Source: Gaetbulibacter saemankumensis DSM 17032 (lineage in GTDB: Bacteria > Bacteroidota > Bacteroidia > Flavobacteriales > Flavobacteriaceae). From it: DNA of 64,000 bases. The stretch covers positions 218,376-282,375 of the forward strand of contig NZ_AUDV01000007.1 of NCBI RefSeq assembly GCF_000425645.1. The letters are read 5' to 3'. The position numbers and the translations under genes were made by a program. The notes under the pieces are model-generated. The model saw only the letters and a list, made by a program, of their open reading frames with translations, was not told the origin of the DNA and did no database searches. Shown piece after piece: positions 36,524-46,164 of the stretch. Every line of letters starts with the position of its first letter. Position 1 is the stretch's first letter.

Positions 36524-38917
36524 ATGTATAAATTTAACTTACTACATAGAAAGCATATTTTACTTCTATTTACAAGCTTATTGTTTTTTGGATATATCAC
36601 AGGAATCAATAATATAGATAATAAAAATCCTTATCAAACTGTTTGTAGTTTTAACCAAAATTGGAAATTCAAAAAAACAACTTCAACTTCTAATACAAAG
36701 TTGTATACGAATGCGATAGATGATTCAGGATGGGAAGATGTTTCCTTGCCACATACTGCTAATATAGAGCCATTAGTAATTGTCGAACAACAATGGCAGG
36801 GAACCTGTTGGTACAGAAAGACGTTTAAACTAGATCCCGAATATCAAGGAAAACATATAGCGCTTTATTTTGAGGCAGCCATGCAGGTTGCCGAAGTATG
36901 GCTAAATGGTGAATTGATTGCACATCATGAAGGGGGGTATTTACCTTTTTATGTAGATCTTACAAGTAAGGTTAACTTTGATAAAGAGAATCTAATTGCC
37001 GTTAAGTTAAACAATAGCAACAACCCACATGTCGCACCTGGAAAACCTATTGAAACATTGGATTTTAATTGGTTTAGTGGACTGTATCGAAGTGTGCATT
37101 TAATTGTCAAGAATAAGATACATATAACCAATCCAATTCAGGCCGATACCGTTGCGGGAGGTGGTGTGTTTGTTCAAACTTTGGAAGCGAATACTAACCA
37201 AGCAACAATTCGTATAAAAACGGATGTTTTAAATGAATCGGACGCTACTAATACCTTAAAGGTTCAAAGCGATATTTATACAGCCTCGGGTGATTTGGTA
37301 AAAACAGTGATAAGTGAGCCCAAAACAATTTTAAACGGTAATTCGGATGAGTTCATAACCAATGTTTATATTGAAGCTCCCAATTTATGGTCACCAGAAT
37401 CCCCAAATTTATATACCTTAAAAACATCTTTGTTAAAAGACGATATTTTAATTGATAGCCAAGAAAATACTTTTGGAATACGGTCTATAAAGTTTGATAA
37501 AAATGGATTCTACCTAAACGGAAAAAAATACTATTTAAGAGGAACAAACCGTCATCAAGAATACCCATATATAGGTTATGCCCTGTCTGATAATGCACAG
37601 TATAGGGATGCTTACAAAATAAAGCATGCAGGTTTTAATTTTGTGCGTTTATCCCATTATCCCCACTCAGAATCCTTTATGGATGCCTGTGACGAATTGG
37701 GTTTAATGGTAATGGATGCAATTCCAGGATGGCAGTTTTTTGGAGATGATGTCTTTCAGGAAAATTGTTATGACGATATCAGGCAGGTTATTCGTAGAGA
37801 CAGAAACCATCCTTCAGTTATTTTGTGGGAAGCCTCGTTAAACGAATCTAGGATGTCCAAGGAATTTATGGACAATGCCCATACTATTGCTCATGAGGAA
37901 TTTCCCGGAGATCAAATGTATACTTGTGGATGGATAGACTATGCTTACGATGTCTTTATCCCTGCAAGACAACATGCAAAGGCACCAGATTATTGGAAAA
38001 CATACTCCAACGACAAGCCTATGCTTATTGCTGAATATGGCGACTGGGAATACTATGCCCAAAATGCAGGGTTCAACCAAACAGCCTATGAGAGCTTAAA
38101 AGAGCATGAGCGTACCTCACGTCAGTTAAGGGGCGACGGTCAAATGCGATTAGTGCAGCAAGCCTTAAATTACCAGGAGTCACATAATGATAATTTGTAT
38201 AATCCTGCCGCTGGAGATGCCAATTGGTTAATGTACGATTATAATAGGGGCTATGCATCAGATATAGAGAGTTCTGGAATAATGGATGTTTTTAGGTTGC
38301 CCAAATTTGCTTATTACTTTTACGGCAGTCAGAAAAATTTAGATAGTAATAATCCAGTGATATTTATTGCCAATTATTGGGATGATTCTAGTTTTAAAGA
38401 TGTAAAGGTTTATAGTAATTGCGATGAAGTAGCGTTATGGCTTAACGGAAAGCTTATTGAAAAAAGACAACCAGATACAGATAGAAATTCTACTAACCTA
38501 CAACATCCTCCATTTACATTTCATAATGTCCCTTATCAAAAGGGAACATTAACCGCAAAAGGATTTTCAAATGGTAAACAAATAACGCAGATGGATGTAA
38601 CCACACCTGAAGCTCCAGCAAAAATAACATTATCTATAGACGAATCTAATAAACCCTTGGAGGCAGGCTGTAACGATGTTGTTTTTGTCTATGCTAAAAT
38701 CTTAGATAAAAATGGAAATTACGTTCCTTCTGCGGATAATGAAATAACGTTTAAAGTAAAAGGGGATGCAGAATTAATAGGGACTAACCCAATAGTTTCG
38801 GAAGCAGGCATAGCAACCATACTTTTGAAAGCAGGAATATCCAAAGGTATGCTGGAAATAAGTGCAGCTTCAAAAGGTCTTGAAACCGAAAATATCAAGG
38901 TTTCAATAAAACATTAG
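36524..38917 (+). CDS. Glycoside hydrolase family 2, beta-galactosidase-like
   Basis: 797 residues. N-terminal hydrophobic export segment (about 14-29), sugar-binding jelly roll (about 40-190, with VAEVWLNGELIAHHEGGYLPF), immunoglobulin-like domain (about 195-310), TIM barrel (about 315-610) and C-terminal beta domains. Likely acid/base E441 (ILWEASLNESRM) and nucleophile E504 (LIAEYGDWEY). GH2 covers beta-galactosidases, mannosidases and glucuronidases; specificity cannot be fixed from sequence, but a galactoside is plausible given the neighbouring sulfatases and galactose mutarotase. Export segment lacks a lipobox, so periplasmic or membrane-anchored. Followed by the secreted hydrolase after 88 bases. 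Confidence 0.85.
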   Translation: MYKFNLLHRKHILLLFTSLLFFGYITGINNIDNKNPYQTVCSFNQNWKFKKTTSTSNTKLYTNAIDDSGWEDVSLPHTANIEPLVIVEQQWQGTCWYRKTFKLDPEYQGKHIALYFEAAMQVAEVWLNGELIAHHEGGYLPFYVDLTSKVNFDKENLIAVKLNNSNNPHVAPGKPIETLDFNWFSGLYRSVHLIVKNKIHITNPIQADTVAGGGVFVQTLEANTNQATIRIKTDVLNESDATNTLKVQSDIYTASGDLVKTVISEPKTILNGNSDEFITNVYIEAPNLWSPESPNLYTLKTSLLKDDILIDSQENTFGIRSIKFDKNGFYLNGKKYYLRGTNRHQEYPYIGYALSDNAQYRDAYKIKHAGFNFVRLSHYPHSESFMDACDELGLMVMDAIPGWQFFGDDVFQENCYDDIRQVIRRDRNHPSVILWEASLNESRMSKEFMDNAHTIAHEEFPGDQMYTCGWIDYAYDVFIPARQHAKAPDYWKTYSNDKPMLIAEYGDWEYYAQNAGFNQTAYESLKEHERTSRQLRGDGQMRLVQQALNYQESHNDNLYNPAAGDANWLMYDYNRGYASDIESSGIMDVFRLPKFAYYFYGSQKNLDSNNPVIFIANYWDDSSFKDVKVYSNCDEVALWLNGKLIEKRQPDTDRNSTNLQHPPFTFHNVPYQKGTLTAKGFSNGKQITQMDVTTPEAPAKITLSIDESNKPLEAGCNDVVFVYAKILDKNGNYVPSADNEITFKVKGDAELIGTNPIVSEAGIATILLKAGISKGMLEISAASKGLETENIKVSIKH

Positions 38918-39005
38918 TTTAATATAAGATGAACAATAAATTAAGGCTGGAAATAAATCCAGATAATATTTATAGATAACCAATTAACCGCTAAATCTTT
39001 ATTAT

Positions 39006-41846
39006 ATGAAAACAAATTACTTTTCATTAATTGCGAGTTTTCAGTTTTTGTTGCTGACAATTAATAGTGTTTATGCACAAATTAACGTTGACGTAAACAC
39101 AAATGCCGTTATAGCTTCTGGTGTGAGTAATAAATATGGTATTAACCTAAACGCTGCGGCTGATCATGATGATGATAGAACAGTAGGAGCACAGTCTCTG
39201 GCTACTGCGATGACTGAAATAGGAGCAAAACGTATTCGGTATCCGGGAGGTAAGAAATCACTCTTTTATGCTTGGACCGCCGATCCTTTAAATCCAGATC
39301 CTACTACGCATCATTGGGTTGGTTGGGCTGCAAATACTGCAGCGCGTACTAGCAACGATCTTAATTTTGATGAATTTATGGCTGTTTGCATTGAAAGTGG
39401 GGCACAGCCTCATGTTAATGTCGCTTACCATAAAAACCCTGATTATCAAGACCTGCTCGATGAGGAACTTGCAGCGGCTTGGGTTAAGTATGCAAATATT
39501 ACCAAAGGTTACAATGTTAAGTATTGGGAAATAGGCAATGAAATGTGGAATGCTGGTAATTTTGGGACAAGCGGAAAAATTGAGAATGTTCAGGAATTGG
39601 CTTCTATTGTTATAAGCTATTCCAATGCCATGAAAGCTATTGATCCAACTATAAAAATTGGGGTTAGCTGGCATACAAACGAATTCCAGACCCTTATTGA
39701 CTTATGTGGTAGCGCTCTGGATTTTGTTACAATTAGTAATTATAAAAGTGGAGGTGGTAGTAGTTACTCAGATTATAAAAACGCAAACAATAGGGATTTA
39801 TTGAGTGAGTTCAACAGTATACCGCTAAATACAGTTGTTTCTGAGTATAATCATGCCGATTGGAGCAATAGCACATGGGATTTGGCAAATTGTGCAGGTA
39901 AAGGAATTATTAATTTTGATATGACAGGCCAGATTCTTAAAAGCGCTAAAACTGAGTATGGAATGTTTTGGAATACGCGCTATTACCCCAATAGTTCAGG
40001 AGTTTATACTGAGGATAAATTTCAAGCATTAGATAATTACAACAATCTATTGCCAGTGGCACAACCATTCATCTTATGGAAAAGATTTATCAAAGATGAA
40101 CTGGTACAGATAAGCAGCGATAATTATGCTGTTGTAGCTTATGCTGCTTACGATGATGCTACCCGTGATTTAAACGTTTTTCTAATTAATAAAGAAACGT
40201 CGTCTAAAAATATTAGCTTATCCATTAATTCTGGAAATGTTTATGTTTCGGATGAAGTTTGGCAATATAAAGGGAATGATGAATGGGATACTACCCCAAC
40301 CTTGGGGAAGATAGGGGATATTTATATCAATAATAATACAATCTCAAATTATTCACTGCCATCAACTTCAATCACGGTTTTTAAACTTGTAGCTGGTTCA
40401 ATTGCTTATGAAGCCGAAAAAGCTACGCTTATAGGCGATGCAAGCATAATAGATTGTGACCTTGCCTCTGGAGGCAAACAGGTCAATAAAATAAATGCCA
40501 CGAGTGGTGTTTTGTTTACGGTAAATGCGGATGTTACAGCAAACCATAAAGTGACTTTTAGTTACAATAGCATTACGGACAGAAACATCACCTACGAGGT
40601 GAATGGCGGTACACCAGTAACGATAGCTATTCTTGCCAATGGCACTTCCTGGTGTCCTGGAGGGGTAGCACCATCAGGATATACAATTACGGTTCCATTA
40701 AATGCGGGTAGTAATACCATTAAATTTTCTAAGGCCCCTGTTTTGGATAAGATTTATGTGGAACTGGGAAATACTTACGAGGCAGAAAATGCTACCCTTA
40801 CGGGTGATGCGAACATTATAGATTGTAATCTTGCTTCCGGGGGGAAACAGGTTAATAAAATAAATGCTACGAGTGGGGTTTTGTTTAATGTAAGCGCAGA
40901 AGCCGCTGCAGACTATACGGTTACTGTTGGGTACAATGCCCTTAATGACAGAGAGATGACCTATGAAGTTAATGGAGGAACCCCGGTAACAGTAGCTATC
41001 CCTGCCAGTGGCAGTTCATGGTGTCCATCTGGAGGCTTTCCTGCAGACTATACATTTACTGTTCCATTAGCAGCAGGAAGTAATACGATCAAGTTTTATG
41101 ATTCTCCTGTGTTGGATAGAATATATGTGGAGCAAGTATCAACAGCAGTGCAAACAGATGTGTACGAGGCTGAAAATGCCACACTCATAGGAGAAGCCAA
41201 CATCATAAACTGTGATATCGCTTCGGGAGGTAAAGAGGTCAATAATATAAGCTCATCTACGAGTGGTGTTTTGTTTGATGTGACGGCGGGATCGGATGCA
41301 GCATATGATGTAACCGTTAGTTATAATGCCCTTATTAATAGAGAGTTGACCTATGAAGTTAATGGAGGAACTCCAGTGATAGCAGCAATACCTGCCAGTG
41401 GTAGTACATGGTGTCCTGGAGGTGGAGTGCCTGCAGGTTATACGTTTACAGTTCAGCTAACATCTGGCAACAATACGATTAAGTTTTATGATTCTCCTGT
41501 TTTAGATAAAATCGAGGTTACAGCTTCTTCTGGTCAAGGATCAAAACAGTTGGAAGGAAAAAAGCGTTTGACAACAAGCACAACAGAAGAGGTGCAATTG
41601 AAGGTTTATCCAAATCCAATTAGAAAAGGAGAAGTTCTAAAGATCTTGTTACCTGAAGGGTATGGTAATGTTGGTGATATTCATGTCTCTATTATGGACC
41701 TAACGGGAAGAATGGTAAGTGAAGCTTTTAAGGTCTCTTCAGGAACGATGGAGGTTCCAACAAAAGGTATTAAGGCATCTGGAATTTACTTGTTAAAGAT
41801 TAATTCAGGAAGCGATGTATTTGTTAAAAAGTTATTGGTTGAATAG
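39006..41846 (+). CDS. Secreted clan GH-A glycoside hydrolase with three repeat modules and T9SS tail
   Basis: 946 residues. Signal peptide (1-24, ...NSVYAQ), a TIM-barrel domain (about 25-365) with RIRYPGGKKS, acid/base E179 in YWEIGNEMWN and nucleophile E280 in VVSEYNHAD, a beta-sandwich (about 370-465), then three tandem ~120-residue CBM6/35-like modules starting at 468, 591 and 720 (each YEAE.ATL.G.A.II.C..ASGGK...), and a Por secretion/C-terminal sorting domain (about 870-946, KVYPNPIRKGEVLKI...GIYLLKI). Type IX secretion would place it outside the cell or on its surface. The barrel recalls GH51/GH39/GH86 members; I cannot name the family. A broken paralogue lies at 28196. Confidence 0.8.
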   Translation: MKTNYFSLIASFQFLLLTINSVYAQINVDVNTNAVIASGVSNKYGINLNAAADHDDDRTVGAQSLATAMTEIGAKRIRYPGGKKSLFYAWTADPLNPDPTTHHWVGWAANTAARTSNDLNFDEFMAVCIESGAQPHVNVAYHKNPDYQDLLDEELAAAWVKYANITKGYNVKYWEIGNEMWNAGNFGTSGKIENVQELASIVISYSNAMKAIDPTIKIGVSWHTNEFQTLIDLCGSALDFVTISNYKSGGGSSYSDYKNANNRDLLSEFNSIPLNTVVSEYNHADWSNSTWDLANCAGKGIINFDMTGQILKSAKTEYGMFWNTRYYPNSSGVYTEDKFQALDNYNNLLPVAQPFILWKRFIKDELVQISSDNYAVVAYAAYDDATRDLNVFLINKETSSKNISLSINSGNVYVSDEVWQYKGNDEWDTTPTLGKIGDIYINNNTISNYSLPSTSITVFKLVAGSIAYEAEKATLIGDASIIDCDLASGGKQVNKINATSGVLFTVNADVTANHKVTFSYNSITDRNITYEVNGGTPVTIAILANGTSWCPGGVAPSGYTITVPLNAGSNTIKFSKAPVLDKIYVELGNTYEAENATLTGDANIIDCNLASGGKQVNKINATSGVLFNVSAEAAADYTVTVGYNALNDREMTYEVNGGTPVTVAIPASGSSWCPSGGFPADYTFTVPLAAGSNTIKFYDSPVLDRIYVEQVSTAVQTDVYEAENATLIGEANIINCDIASGGKEVNNISSSTSGVLFDVTAGSDAAYDVTVSYNALINRELTYEVNGGTPVIAAIPASGSTWCPGGGVPAGYTFTVQLTSGNNTIKFYDSPVLDKIEVTASSGQGSKQLEGKKRLTTSTTEEVQLKVYPNPIRKGEVLKILLPEGYGNVGDIHVSIMDLTGRMVSEAFKVSSGTMEVPTKGIKASGIYLLKINSGSDVFVKKLLVE

Positions 41847-41930
41847 GTAGCCCATAGGGAAGCCTATGCTCGAATAAAAAGTTTAACAAACTTCTGCCTG
41901 ATTTACTTAAAGGCAATATATGTTTAAATC

Positions 41931-41971
41931 AGCTCAAGGGATTTTATAACAATAAACTCTTGAGCTTTTTG
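41931..41971 (+). terminator. Terminator after the GH-A hydrolase
   Basis: AGCTCAAG (41931-41938) pairs with CTTGAGCT (41959-41966), 20-nt loop, followed by TTTTG. Confidence 0.65.
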
Positions 41972-42165
41972 TTCATTTAGGGAGGGTAGTAGGTAGTGGT
42001 TTATTCAAGATAAAGGTTACCTCGGTTAAGCGAGCTCTTTACATGGGGTGTCATATTAGGTTGTAAAAAATATAGAGTTTAGAGTATATATTTTCTATAG
42101 AAGGTTAAGACAGGAATAGCTTCATTAAAATAATTGTTAATAGAACATCAAAAGGAAGTGTTTTA

Positions 42166-42203
42166 ACCGCTTTATCCCCCTTTATGAAATGAATTTGTCC
42201 CCT
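42166..42203 (+). promoter_or_regulatory. Tandem 15-bp motif, site 3 (candidate HTCS operator)
   Basis: ACCGCTTTATCCCCC at 42166 and ATGAATTTGTCCCCT at 42189, exactly 23 bp apart, 142 bases before the GH2 gene at 42345. It matches sites 1 and 2 and so links this transcription unit to the same regulator. Confidence 0.5.
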
Positions 42204-42344
42204 CTAATACATGGTTTAATGAGATAAATTTGAAGATAAATAATGAATCAAATCATTTGTAATTTATTAAATTTCCTATTAGCAAGATATTCAAACCAAC
42301 TGAAGATCTCTAGGATATTACACTTGATCAATAAAAAAAAATAG

Positions 42345-44825
42345 ATGAAAATTTTCAATTTGGGAATCATTTTTCTTGTGTTGTTACAATCATGTGTACA
42401 ACCATATGAACGTTCCCAAACAAGTTTTAATAACCATTGGCGGTTCAATAAAGGAGAAAAAGGAGGTGAAGAACAAATAACTTTCAAAGATTCTGGTTGG
42501 AGAACCTTAAATGTTCCTCACGACTGGGCCATTGAGGGGCCTTTCAGTGAAAAATTCGATGCAAGGACAGGGGGCTTGCCTATTACGGGTATAGCGTGGT
42601 ATAGAAAAACATTTATGGTAGCAGCTAATCAAAAAGGGAACTTGGTAACCTTTCAGTTTGACGGCGTAATGAGCAATGCCGAGGTATATATTAATGGTGA
42701 AAAAGTTGGAGCACGTCCGTATGGTTATATTGGTTTCGAGGTAGATGCCACCCCATTTATAAAGTATGGTAAAGAAAATGTTATAGCCATAAAAGTAGCA
42801 CCTAAAGAACTGTCGGCACGTTGGTATACCGGGGCTGGAATATACAGAAATGTGTATTTAACAATTAAGAATCCTGTTAATATTACTTATAATGGGACTT
42901 ATATAACTACTCCGAGTGTAAATGCACAAGAGGCTGATGTAGTTGTAAAAACTACCATAGAAAATAAAAATAAGATAAGACGTGGTTATAAGATAAGAGG
43001 TAATTATACGCTAAAAACTATAATTGTTGACGGTAATGGAAATGCGGTTTCAGAAGTTGAAAATAAAATATATATAGATGCCAACACCCCTATAGAACAA
43101 AAGCTAAAAGTACCAAATCCAAACCTATGGGATTTAGAAACACCATACTTATATAAAGCTAAATCTATTGTGTTGAAAAATGGAATGCCAGTTGATGATT
43201 ACGAAACTACATTTGGTGTTCGAACCATAAAATATTCAAAAGAAAAGGGATTTGAGCTAAACGGCAGACCAGTTAAGTTCAAAGGGGTTTGTTTACATCA
43301 TGATTTAGGACCTGTGGGAAGTGCTGTTAATTACCGTGCTACTCAACGTCAATTGGAAATCATGAAAAGTATTGGGGTCAATGCCATAAGAACCAGTCAT
43401 AACCCACCATCACCAGAACAATTAGAGTTGTGTGATAAAATGGGGATTTTGGTTCAGTTAGAAGCCTTTGATGAATGGGCTTTGGGTAAAGTAGAAAATG
43501 GATACAATTTATTATGGGATGAATGGCATGAAACCGATTTACGGGATATGATTAAGAGAGACAGAAACCATCCGTCCGTTGTTATGTGGAGCATTGGGAA
43601 CGAAATTAAAGAGCAACGATTAAAAAATGGTGGAGATCTGGCTAAACATTTGGTCGATATTTGTCATGACGAAGACCCCAAAAGACCCGTTACGGCTGGC
43701 TTTAATCAATACCCACAATGTGTTAAAAATGGTTTGGCAGAGGCACTGGATTTGGTGGGGCTTAACTATAAGCCCACCCAGTATGATAATGCTGTTGCCA
43801 ATAACCCTGATTTTATTGTGTACGGATCAGAAACCGCGTCAACGGTAAGCTCTAGAGGAGTGTATCATCTACCAATGGGAAATTACGATAAGCATGAATC
43901 TTTACAAATTTCTAGCTATGATATTATCAGTCCGCCATGGGCATACCCACCAGATTTTGAGACCTATGCTCAGGAAACCATACCGCATTCCTTGGGAGAA
44001 TTTGTCTGGACAGGATTTGATTATTTGGGAGAGCCTACGCCATATAACGGCAAGGATCATGAAACCCATGGGAAATGGGGAGGCGATTGGCCTTCAAGAA
44101 GTTCATATTTCGGCATAGTGGATTTATGTGGATTTCCTAAAGACAGGTACTATTATTATCAAAGCAGATGGACAACAAAACCTATGGTGCATATTTTACC
44201 GCATTGGAATTGGGAAAACTCAGGGCATAAAGAAATCCCTGTGTATTGCTACACAAATGCCGATAAAGCAGAACTGTTCTTAAATGGTAAGTCGTTAGGA
44301 ATTAAAGTGATGGGTGTTGATAAAACCACCATTCCTGCCGAATTTTTATGGTGGAAAAAACCTGAAAAAACTTGGGACTCACCATACAGATTGAATTGGA
44401 AGGTGCCCTACGAGCCTGGAGAATTAAAAGTAATAGCTTATAAAGACGGAAAAACAGTAGCAGAAAAAACAATTGTAACGGCAGGAGCTCCTGATAGAAT
44501 AGAACTCACTCCAGATAGAACAGAAATAGATGATGATGGAAATGACCTGTCTTTTATAACGGTTAAAATAGTAGATAAAGATGGTAATTTCTGTCCGTTG
44601 GCAGATAACCTAGTAACTTTTGATATTGAAGGGCCAGCAACTATTGCTGCTGTTGGGAATGGGAATGCGGCGACAACCGAACCATTTCAAGCAAATTACA
44701 GAAGAGCTTTTAATGGATTGTGTATGTTGATAATAAAAAGTAAGGCAGGGGAAAAAGGAACAGTTAGCATTATGGCAAAATCTGAAAATCTTGCTGAAGC
44801 CAAAGCCGAAATTAATGTCTTGTGA
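42345..44825 (+). CDS. GH2 beta-galactosidase-like lipoprotein
   Basis: 826 residues. Lipobox with C17 (LLQSCVQPY). Standard GH2 order: jelly-roll (about 25-180, VPHDWAIEGPFSE and SNAEVYINGEKVG), Ig-like domain (about 185-300), TIM barrel (about 300-600, FKGVCLHHDLGPVGSAVNYRA), followed by a DUF4982-like domain (about 620-690) and an Ig-like invasin-type C-terminal domain (about 710-825). Acid/base E420 (MWSIGNEIK), nucleophile E496 (VYGSETAS). This subtype occurs in many Bacteroidetes galactan loci. Periplasmic or surface lipoprotein. First in a run of PUL genes under the third tandem regulatory motif. Confidence 0.9.
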   Translation: MKIFNLGIIFLVLLQSCVQPYERSQTSFNNHWRFNKGEKGGEEQITFKDSGWRTLNVPHDWAIEGPFSEKFDARTGGLPITGIAWYRKTFMVAANQKGNLVTFQFDGVMSNAEVYINGEKVGARPYGYIGFEVDATPFIKYGKENVIAIKVAPKELSARWYTGAGIYRNVYLTIKNPVNITYNGTYITTPSVNAQEADVVVKTTIENKNKIRRGYKIRGNYTLKTIIVDGNGNAVSEVENKIYIDANTPIEQKLKVPNPNLWDLETPYLYKAKSIVLKNGMPVDDYETTFGVRTIKYSKEKGFELNGRPVKFKGVCLHHDLGPVGSAVNYRATQRQLEIMKSIGVNAIRTSHNPPSPEQLELCDKMGILVQLEAFDEWALGKVENGYNLLWDEWHETDLRDMIKRDRNHPSVVMWSIGNEIKEQRLKNGGDLAKHLVDICHDEDPKRPVTAGFNQYPQCVKNGLAEALDLVGLNYKPTQYDNAVANNPDFIVYGSETASTVSSRGVYHLPMGNYDKHESLQISSYDIISPPWAYPPDFETYAQETIPHSLGEFVWTGFDYLGEPTPYNGKDHETHGKWGGDWPSRSSYFGIVDLCGFPKDRYYYYQSRWTTKPMVHILPHWNWENSGHKEIPVYCYTNADKAELFLNGKSLGIKVMGVDKTTIPAEFLWWKKPEKTWDSPYRLNWKVPYEPGELKVIAYKDGKTVAEKTIVTAGAPDRIELTPDRTEIDDDGNDLSFITVKIVDKDGNFCPLADNLVTFDIEGPATIAAVGNGNAATTEPFQANYRRAFNGLCMLIIKSKAGEKGTVSIMAKSENLAEAKAEINVL

Positions 44826-44926
44826 TGAAAAATTATGTGAAAGAAAATAAGGTGTTGGTAATAATTGATTTTATGATATTAGTATTGTTCTTATCTTGTT
44901 CAGGTAGAAGAAAAAAGAAATCATGA
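44825..44926 (+). CDS. 33-codon lipoprotein-like small ORF (possible relic)
   Basis: Its ATG overlaps the GH2 stop (the A of TGA is the A of ATG). It reads MKNYVKENKVLVIIDFMILVLFLSCSGRRKKKS, i.e. a charged start, a hydrophobic stretch, a lipobox-like LFLSC and a basic end. Either a tiny lipoprotein or the signal peptide left over from a lost exported enzyme. No homologue can be named; weak call. Confidence 0.3.
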   Translation: MKNYVKENKVLVIIDFMILVLFLSCSGRRKKKS

Positions 44927-44969
44927 TATCAAGTTTAAAAATAAAAAGGGTAGCACAGTTAAACGTTAT

Positions 44970-46070
44970 ATGAAGAATACGCTCAAAGGAGAAAGAATAT
45001 TATCTATAGATGTATTGAGGGGCTTCGATATGCTTATGATTATTTTTGCGGACAAATTTTTTGGCAGTTTGCACCGTGGAGTTGGTTTGCCTATAACTAA
45101 GTCGATATCCGAACAGTTTAAGCATCCAGACTGGTTAGGGTTTACCGCTTACGATATTGTAATGCCTTTGTTTTTATTTGTGGTTGGAGCCGTAATTCCT
45201 TTTTCGTTATCAAAACATTTTCAGGAAATTACACCTAAATCCCAGATATACAAAAAGCTAATAAGACGGTTTGTAATATTGTTTGTTTTAGGATGGTTGG
45301 TGCAAGGGAGGCTTTTGACTTTAGATATAAATCAGTTCAAGGTTTTTAGTAATACCTTGCAGGCTATTGCGGTTGGATATTTGTTTTCAAGTATGGCTTA
45401 TATTCATCTTAAAAGAAAGTGGTTGTTTGTGGTTTTTGGGGCATGCCTTATAATTTACACCTTACTTTTAACACTAACACAAATTCCGGGACAGGGATTT
45501 AGTGACATGTTACCAGATCGAAATTTTGCAATTTATGTAGATTGTTTGGTTTTTGGGCAATATCAGGATGGTACTCAATACACTTGGTTAATCACTGGGT
45601 TTGGGTTTATAGCAACCACATTATCAGGTCTGTTTGCCGGCGAACTTATAAAATCAACACTTCCTAGAAGAAAGATAGCTTTATACTTATTTTTAGCTGG
45701 TGTTTTAGGAGTTTTTCTAGGATTGGTACTGGGAATATGGCATCCCATTGTCAAAAAAATATGGAGTAGCACTTTTGTACTGTATTCATCTGGATTATGC
45801 TTTTTGTTAATGGCCCTTTTCTATTGGGTTATTGATGTGAAAGGCTATAAAAAATGGACCTTTATTTTTAAGGTAATAGGTATGAATGCCATTACGGCAT
45901 ATGTTATATCACATGTTATTAATTTTAATGATATAGCCCATGGTGTACTGTTTGGTTTGCAGCAATATGTTGGGAGTTTTTACCCAATGATTAAGGTTGT
46001 TTGCGGGTCAATAATATTGATCTTAGTTTTATGGCATATGTACAGGAATAAGATATTTGTAAAAGTCTAA
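44970..46070 (+). CDS. DUF5009/NagX-like membrane protein (HGSNAT-type acyltransferase relative)
   Basis: 366 residues and about nine hydrophobic helices. The start RILSIDVLRGFDMLMIIFADKFF and the motif YDIVMPLFLFVVGAVIPFSL are those of the family related to heparan-alpha-glucosaminide N-acetyltransferase, which in bacteria is annotated as DUF5009 or NagX and occurs in N-acetylglucosamine and polysaccharide loci. Transport or acetylation of a sugar at the inner membrane is a plausible role but not proved. The family's key His in the N-terminal part seems replaced by the GSLHRG/KHPDW histidines, which I cannot assign. Sits between GH2 and mutarotase genes. Confidence 0.75.
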   Translation: MKNTLKGERILSIDVLRGFDMLMIIFADKFFGSLHRGVGLPITKSISEQFKHPDWLGFTAYDIVMPLFLFVVGAVIPFSLSKHFQEITPKSQIYKKLIRRFVILFVLGWLVQGRLLTLDINQFKVFSNTLQAIAVGYLFSSMAYIHLKRKWLFVVFGACLIIYTLLLTLTQIPGQGFSDMLPDRNFAIYVDCLVFGQYQDGTQYTWLITGFGFIATTLSGLFAGELIKSTLPRRKIALYLFLAGVLGVFLGLVLGIWHPIVKKIWSSTFVLYSSGLCFLLMALFYWVIDVKGYKKWTFIFKVIGMNAITAYVISHVINFNDIAHGVLFGLQQYVGSFYPMIKVVCGSIILILVLWHMYRNKIFVKV

Positions 46071-46164
46071 AAAGAATTAAAGGCAAGTAAAATGTCCTAA
46101 ATCATTAATAAAAAGTATTAGAGTGTTTTTAAGGAAAAATAATAACTGAAATTTTAAGATTAAA

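Larger units (their letters stand above)
41847..42344. other. Intergenic region with terminator and operator
   Basis: Contains the terminator of the preceding gene (41931-41971) and the tandem regulatory motif (42166-42203). No coding frame or relic recognised in the rest. Confidence 0.5.
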
